Shown: positions 6,634 through 8,593 of the stretch, in pieces
Layout of the letters: every line of letters begins with the position of its first letter
How positions within the stretch are numbered: position 1 is the stretch's first letter
Assembly (NCBI GenBank): GCA_023409675.1
Contig: JAEYRC010000301.1
Location: 1 to 8,593 of the forward strand
Reading direction: 5' to 3'
Origin: Bacteroidota bacterium
Lineage (GTDB): Bacteria > Bacteroidota > Bacteroidia > Chitinophagales > Chitinophagaceae
Length of the DNA stretch: 8,593 nucleotides
The notes under the pieces: generated by a model
Told to the model about the DNA's origin: nothing
The model's input: only the letters and a program-made list of their open reading frames with translations
Database searches by the model: none
Position numbers and translations under genes: made by a program

Positions 6634-7740
6634 ATGAACCCTCGTTTATCCCTGCTTGTTTCAGCGCTTGTATTTTTTTCCTATTGTGCCACGGAGCCCG
6701 CGAAAATCAATGAAGTTAATGAGCGCCAGAATGTAAAAGATTCCCTGATTTATGAAGATGAAAAACATTTTGCCAATCTGCGTCAGCTGACGTTTGGTGG
6801 TGATAATGCAGAGGCCTATTTCAGTTACGATGGCAAATACCTGGTGTTTCAGAAAACAAATCCGGCGGAAGGAATAGCCTGTGATCAGATTTATGTTGGA
6901 AAAGTTCCTGAATCAGCGGACGAGAAGTTTGAACCCCGCCTGGTAAGTACCGGCAAAGGCAGAACTACATGTGCTTTTTTTACCAGTGATAACCAACATG
7001 TGATTTATGCTTCCACCCACCTCGGCAGCGCCGATTGTCCGCCGGTACCCGACAGGGAAAAAATGAAGCGCTACATCTGGCCGATCTATGACAGCTATGA
7101 TATTTTTATGGCCGACCTGCAGGGGAATATTGTGAAACAGTTGACCGACGCGGCAGGGTATGATGCGGAAGCTACGCTTTCTCCGGATGGAAAAACTATG
7201 GTGTTCACCTCCATGCGTGATGGTGATCTCGATCTTTACCTGATGGATCTGGAATCCGGTTCTACCCGTCGTATCACTACTGAACTGGGGTATGATGGCG
7301 GAGCATGGTTCAGTCCGGATGGAACTAAATTGTTATGGCGCGCGTCAAGACCGGTTAGCGAGGCTGATATCGCCGACTACAAAGACCTGTTATCGCAGGG
7401 CTACGTAGCTCCGGGAGCTATGGAAGTTTTCATTGCCAATGCCGATGGTTCTGATGCCCGCCAGGTAACCCGTCTGGGAAATGCGAACTGGGCGCCGAAC
7501 TTTACCCCCGACAGTAAACATATTATCTTCTGCAGCAACTATGAATACGAGCGTGGGTTTCCATTTAACATGTATATGATCGATCTGGAAGGTAATAACC
7601 TCGAAAAGATCAGTCGCGATAATGGATTTGACGCGTTCCCCATGTTCAGTCCCGATGGCCGCAAACTGGTTTTTTCCAGCAACCGGAACAATGGCGGTAC
7701 ACGAGATACCAATATTTTTCTGGCCGACTGGGTGAATTAA
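6634..7740 (+). CDS. Exported PD40 / TolB-like beta-propeller protein
   Basis: The 368-residue product has an N-terminal export signal (hydrophobic about 5-17) and then a beta-propeller built from PD40-type repeats. Six blades can be read by their SPDG-like turns: 61-74 (YFSYDGKYLVF), 114-127 (FFTSDNQHVIYAS), 180-193 (LSPDGKTMVFTS), 224-237 (FSPDGTKLLWRA), 287-301 (FTPDSKHIIFCS) and 335-350 (FSPDGRKLVFSS). This is the repeat type of the TolB C-terminal domain, but the N-terminal TolB domain is missing and no tol/pal genes are near, so it is not TolB itself. Such proteins are common envelope proteins of Bacteroidota; ligand or partner is unknown. Cys18 could be lipidated, but the preceding residue is Tyr (FSYC), a poor lipobox. 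Extra cysteines at 83, 113, 135 and 300 could form disulfides. It is divergent from the TPR lipoprotein gene. Confidence 0.87.
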   Translation: MNPRLSLLVSALVFFSYCATEPAKINEVNERQNVKDSLIYEDEKHFANLRQLTFGGDNAEAYFSYDGKYLVFQKTNPAEGIACDQIYVGKVPESADEKFEPRLVSTGKGRTTCAFFTSDNQHVIYASTHLGSADCPPVPDREKMKRYIWPIYDSYDIFMADLQGNIVKQLTDAAGYDAEATLSPDGKTMVFTSMRDGDLDLYLMDLESGSTRRITTELGYDGGAWFSPDGTKLLWRASRPVSEADIADYKDLLSQGYVAPGAMEVFIANADGSDARQVTRLGNANWAPNFTPDSKHIIFCSNYEYERGFPFNMYMIDLEGNNLEKISRDNGFDAFPMFSPDGRKLVFSSNRNNGGTRDTNIFLADWVN

Positions 7741-7817
7741 TCCGGCAGACTACGGCTGAACAGATTTAAATAATATCTTTAGGCGGTAATCCATCACTTT
7801 CAATCAAACCTGCTGCT

Positions 7818-8291
7818 ATGTACGAAGGTCATACGCACTTACACAATTTTCTCCGCTGGGTCATATTATTGTTGCTGATCGTAGCTATCGTGAAGCATCT
7901 ATCCGGAATGTCATCTTCGAAAGCTTATACTTCGGGCGACCGTAAAGTCGGTTTATTCCTGATGATCGCGGCACATATTCAGTTGCTGATCGGGTTATAC
8001 CAATGGTTTGCCGGCAATTTCGGACTGAAACTCATTCAGGCTCAGGGCATGGGAGAGGTGATGGGCAATTCGGCTTCCCGGTTTTGGGTAGTGGAACACA
8101 CTATCGGAATGCTTGTAGCCATTATTCTCATCACCCTGGGAAAAGGTGTCGCTAAAAAGAATATCAGCGATAAGGCCAAACATACCAAAGCCTTCTGGAA
8201 TTTTCTGATCGCGCTGATCCTGATCCTGGCGGTAATTCCCTGGCCGTTCCGGGATGTGGCAAGACCGCTGTTTCCGGGTATGTCGATTTAA
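7818..8291 (+). CDS. Small four-helix integral membrane protein of a Bacteroidota family, function unknown
   Basis: The 157-residue protein has four hydrophobic helices at about 11-27, 45-64, 89-108 and 126-144, joined by short loops. Histidines lie in or next to helices 2 and 3 (His53 in IAAHIQLLIG, His94 in RFWVVEHTIG), and the N-terminus is His-rich (GHTHLHNFLRW). Helix 4 ends in IPWPF, a motif I recall from similar small Bacteroidota membrane proteins sometimes labelled cytochrome-b-like; that recollection is not a database result. Paired histidines in neighbouring helices would suit heme or metal binding, but this is inference. The gene is 77 bp downstream of the propeller gene with no terminator hairpin between, so it may be co-transcribed. 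A weak -7-like TATCTTTA lies at 7774-7781, one base off consensus. No Shine-Dalgarno site is visible. Confidence 0.82.
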   Translation: MYEGHTHLHNFLRWVILLLLIVAIVKHLSGMSSSKAYTSGDRKVGLFLMIAAHIQLLIGLYQWFAGNFGLKLIQAQGMGEVMGNSASRFWVVEHTIGMLVAIILITLGKGVAKKNISDKAKHTKAFWNFLIALILILAVIPWPFRDVARPLFPGMSI

Positions 8292-8409
8292 TTTCTGGAT
8301 ATGAACCCACAACTGATGGTTTATTTCGGAAATCGGAATAATCAATGGTTGATAAAAAGGAATTAAGCTGGTCGCTATGTTGTCATTGTGGCTGGCACGA
8401 TCGTCTGTG

Positions 8410-8442
8410 GGTAAAAATTCGTAAATTATTACCGGAACGAAT
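8410..8442. promoter_or_regulatory. Palindromic candidate operator upstream of hmgA
   Basis: An imperfect 24-bp palindrome at 8410-8433 pairs GGTAA with TTACC at its ends and AATT with AATT inside, nine of twelve symmetric positions matching, centred between 8421 and 8422. Overlapping it is a second exact inverted repeat, ATTCGT (8417-8422) and ACGAAT (8437-8442), with a 14-bp spacer. Both lie 12-44 bp before the hmgA ATG, where a regulator site would be expected. No good TAnnTTTG box is seen here. The 162-bp gap between 8291 and 8454 holds no other supported feature. Confidence 0.4.
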
Positions 8443-8453
8443 ACCTGAATCTT

Positions 8454-8593
8454 ATGCCTGCATATCATACGCTCGGTCAAATACCCCATAAACGACATAC
8501 ACAATTCCGCAAGCCGGATGGTGCATTGTATGCTGAACAGTTGTTTTCAACTGAAGGATTTTCCAATGACTATTCCTTATTATACCATTGTTC
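8454..8593 (+). CDS. hmgA: Homogentisate 1,2-dioxygenase, N-terminal fragment (cut by window edge)
   Basis: The ATG at 8454 opens 46 codons plus two bases before the window ends. The peptide begins MPAYHTLGQIPHKRHTQFRK and continues with PDGALYAEQLFSTEGF, then NDYSLLYHC. This is the highly conserved N-terminus of homogentisate dioxygenase (IPxKRHTQFRKPDGxLYxEQLF). The enzyme is an Fe(II) ring-cleaving dioxygenase that converts homogentisate to maleylacetoacetate in phenylalanine and tyrosine breakdown. The iron ligands lie in the C-terminal half of the family and are outside the window, so integrity cannot be judged. The fragment matches the family N-terminus without gaps and the start is well placed. 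Confidence 0.88.
   Translation, partial: MPAYHTLGQIPHKRHTQFRKPDGALYAEQLFSTEGFSNDYSLLYHC

Noticed and set aside
8321..8341. AT-rich stem (TTATTTC/GGAATAA) after the four-helix membrane protein gene
   Set aside because: It needs a wobble pair, is AT-rich and lacks a T-tract, so it is not a credible terminator.
8345..8491. A 48-codon plus-strand frame with a Cys-rich stretch (SLCCHCGWHDRLW)
   Set aside because: It overlaps the well-supported hmgA start by 38 bp in another frame, has no promoter or ribosome binding site, and its C-terminal part is just hmgA read out of frame.
7995..8504. 169-codon minus-strand open frame opposite the four-helix membrane protein
   Set aside because: It is antisense to a convincing membrane protein and the hmgA start, and its translation shows no recognisable domain or plausible composition.

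Overview
The window looks like an ordinary chromosomal stretch from a member of the Bacteroidota, most likely Chitinophagales/Chitinophagaceae-like. Reasons: a TonB-dependent receptor with an N-terminal carboxypeptidase-regulatory-like domain, a T9SS-sorting-domain-like protein, the Bacteroidetes form of PdxJ (VNINK...RGGN near the N-terminus), a DUF5009-type membrane protein, absence of clear Shine-Dalgarno sites, and several perfect matches to the Bacteroidetes -7 promoter box TAnnTTTG. I saw no tRNA, rRNA, CRISPR array, insertion sequence, integrase or phage gene, and no obvious sign of recent transfer. Genes are tightly packed; no gene-free stretch reaches 300 bases.

Left part (1-2142, all minus strand): a heparan-alpha-glucosaminide N-acetyltransferase-like/DUF5009 multi-pass membrane protein, cut by the left edge, lies 20 bp downstream of pdxJ (DXP-dependent pyridoxine 5'-phosphate synthase) and is probably co-transcribed with it. 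A clear minus-strand intrinsic terminator separates pdxJ from an upstream 87-residue protein that is essentially a T9SS type-A C-terminal sorting domain with no cargo and no signal peptide.

Middle part (2329-6535, minus strand): a compact three-gene unit is read in the order TPR-repeat lipoprotein, rpe (ribulose-phosphate 3-epimerase), TonB-dependent receptor, with gaps of 25 and 27 bp. It mixes envelope genes with a pentose-phosphate housekeeping enzyme. No SusD partner is present. A short GC-rich hairpin overlaps the receptor stop codon.

Right part (6634-8593, plus strand): a 98-bp divergent promoter region is followed by a PD40/TolB-like beta-propeller exported protein, a small four-helix membrane protein with intramembrane histidines, and the first 46 codons of homogentisate 1,2-dioxygenase (hmgA, tyrosine/phenylalanine catabolism), which runs off the right edge. 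A 24-bp imperfect palindrome sits just upstream of hmgA and could be an operator.

The start codons of pdxJ, rpe and the 87-residue protein were set to internal ATGs because the longest open frames begin with TTG. No convincing new multi-gene system is visible. The items most worth a second look are the stand-alone sorting-domain protein, promoter boxes that abut start codons, the hmgA-proximal palindrome and the TPR-rpe-receptor unit.
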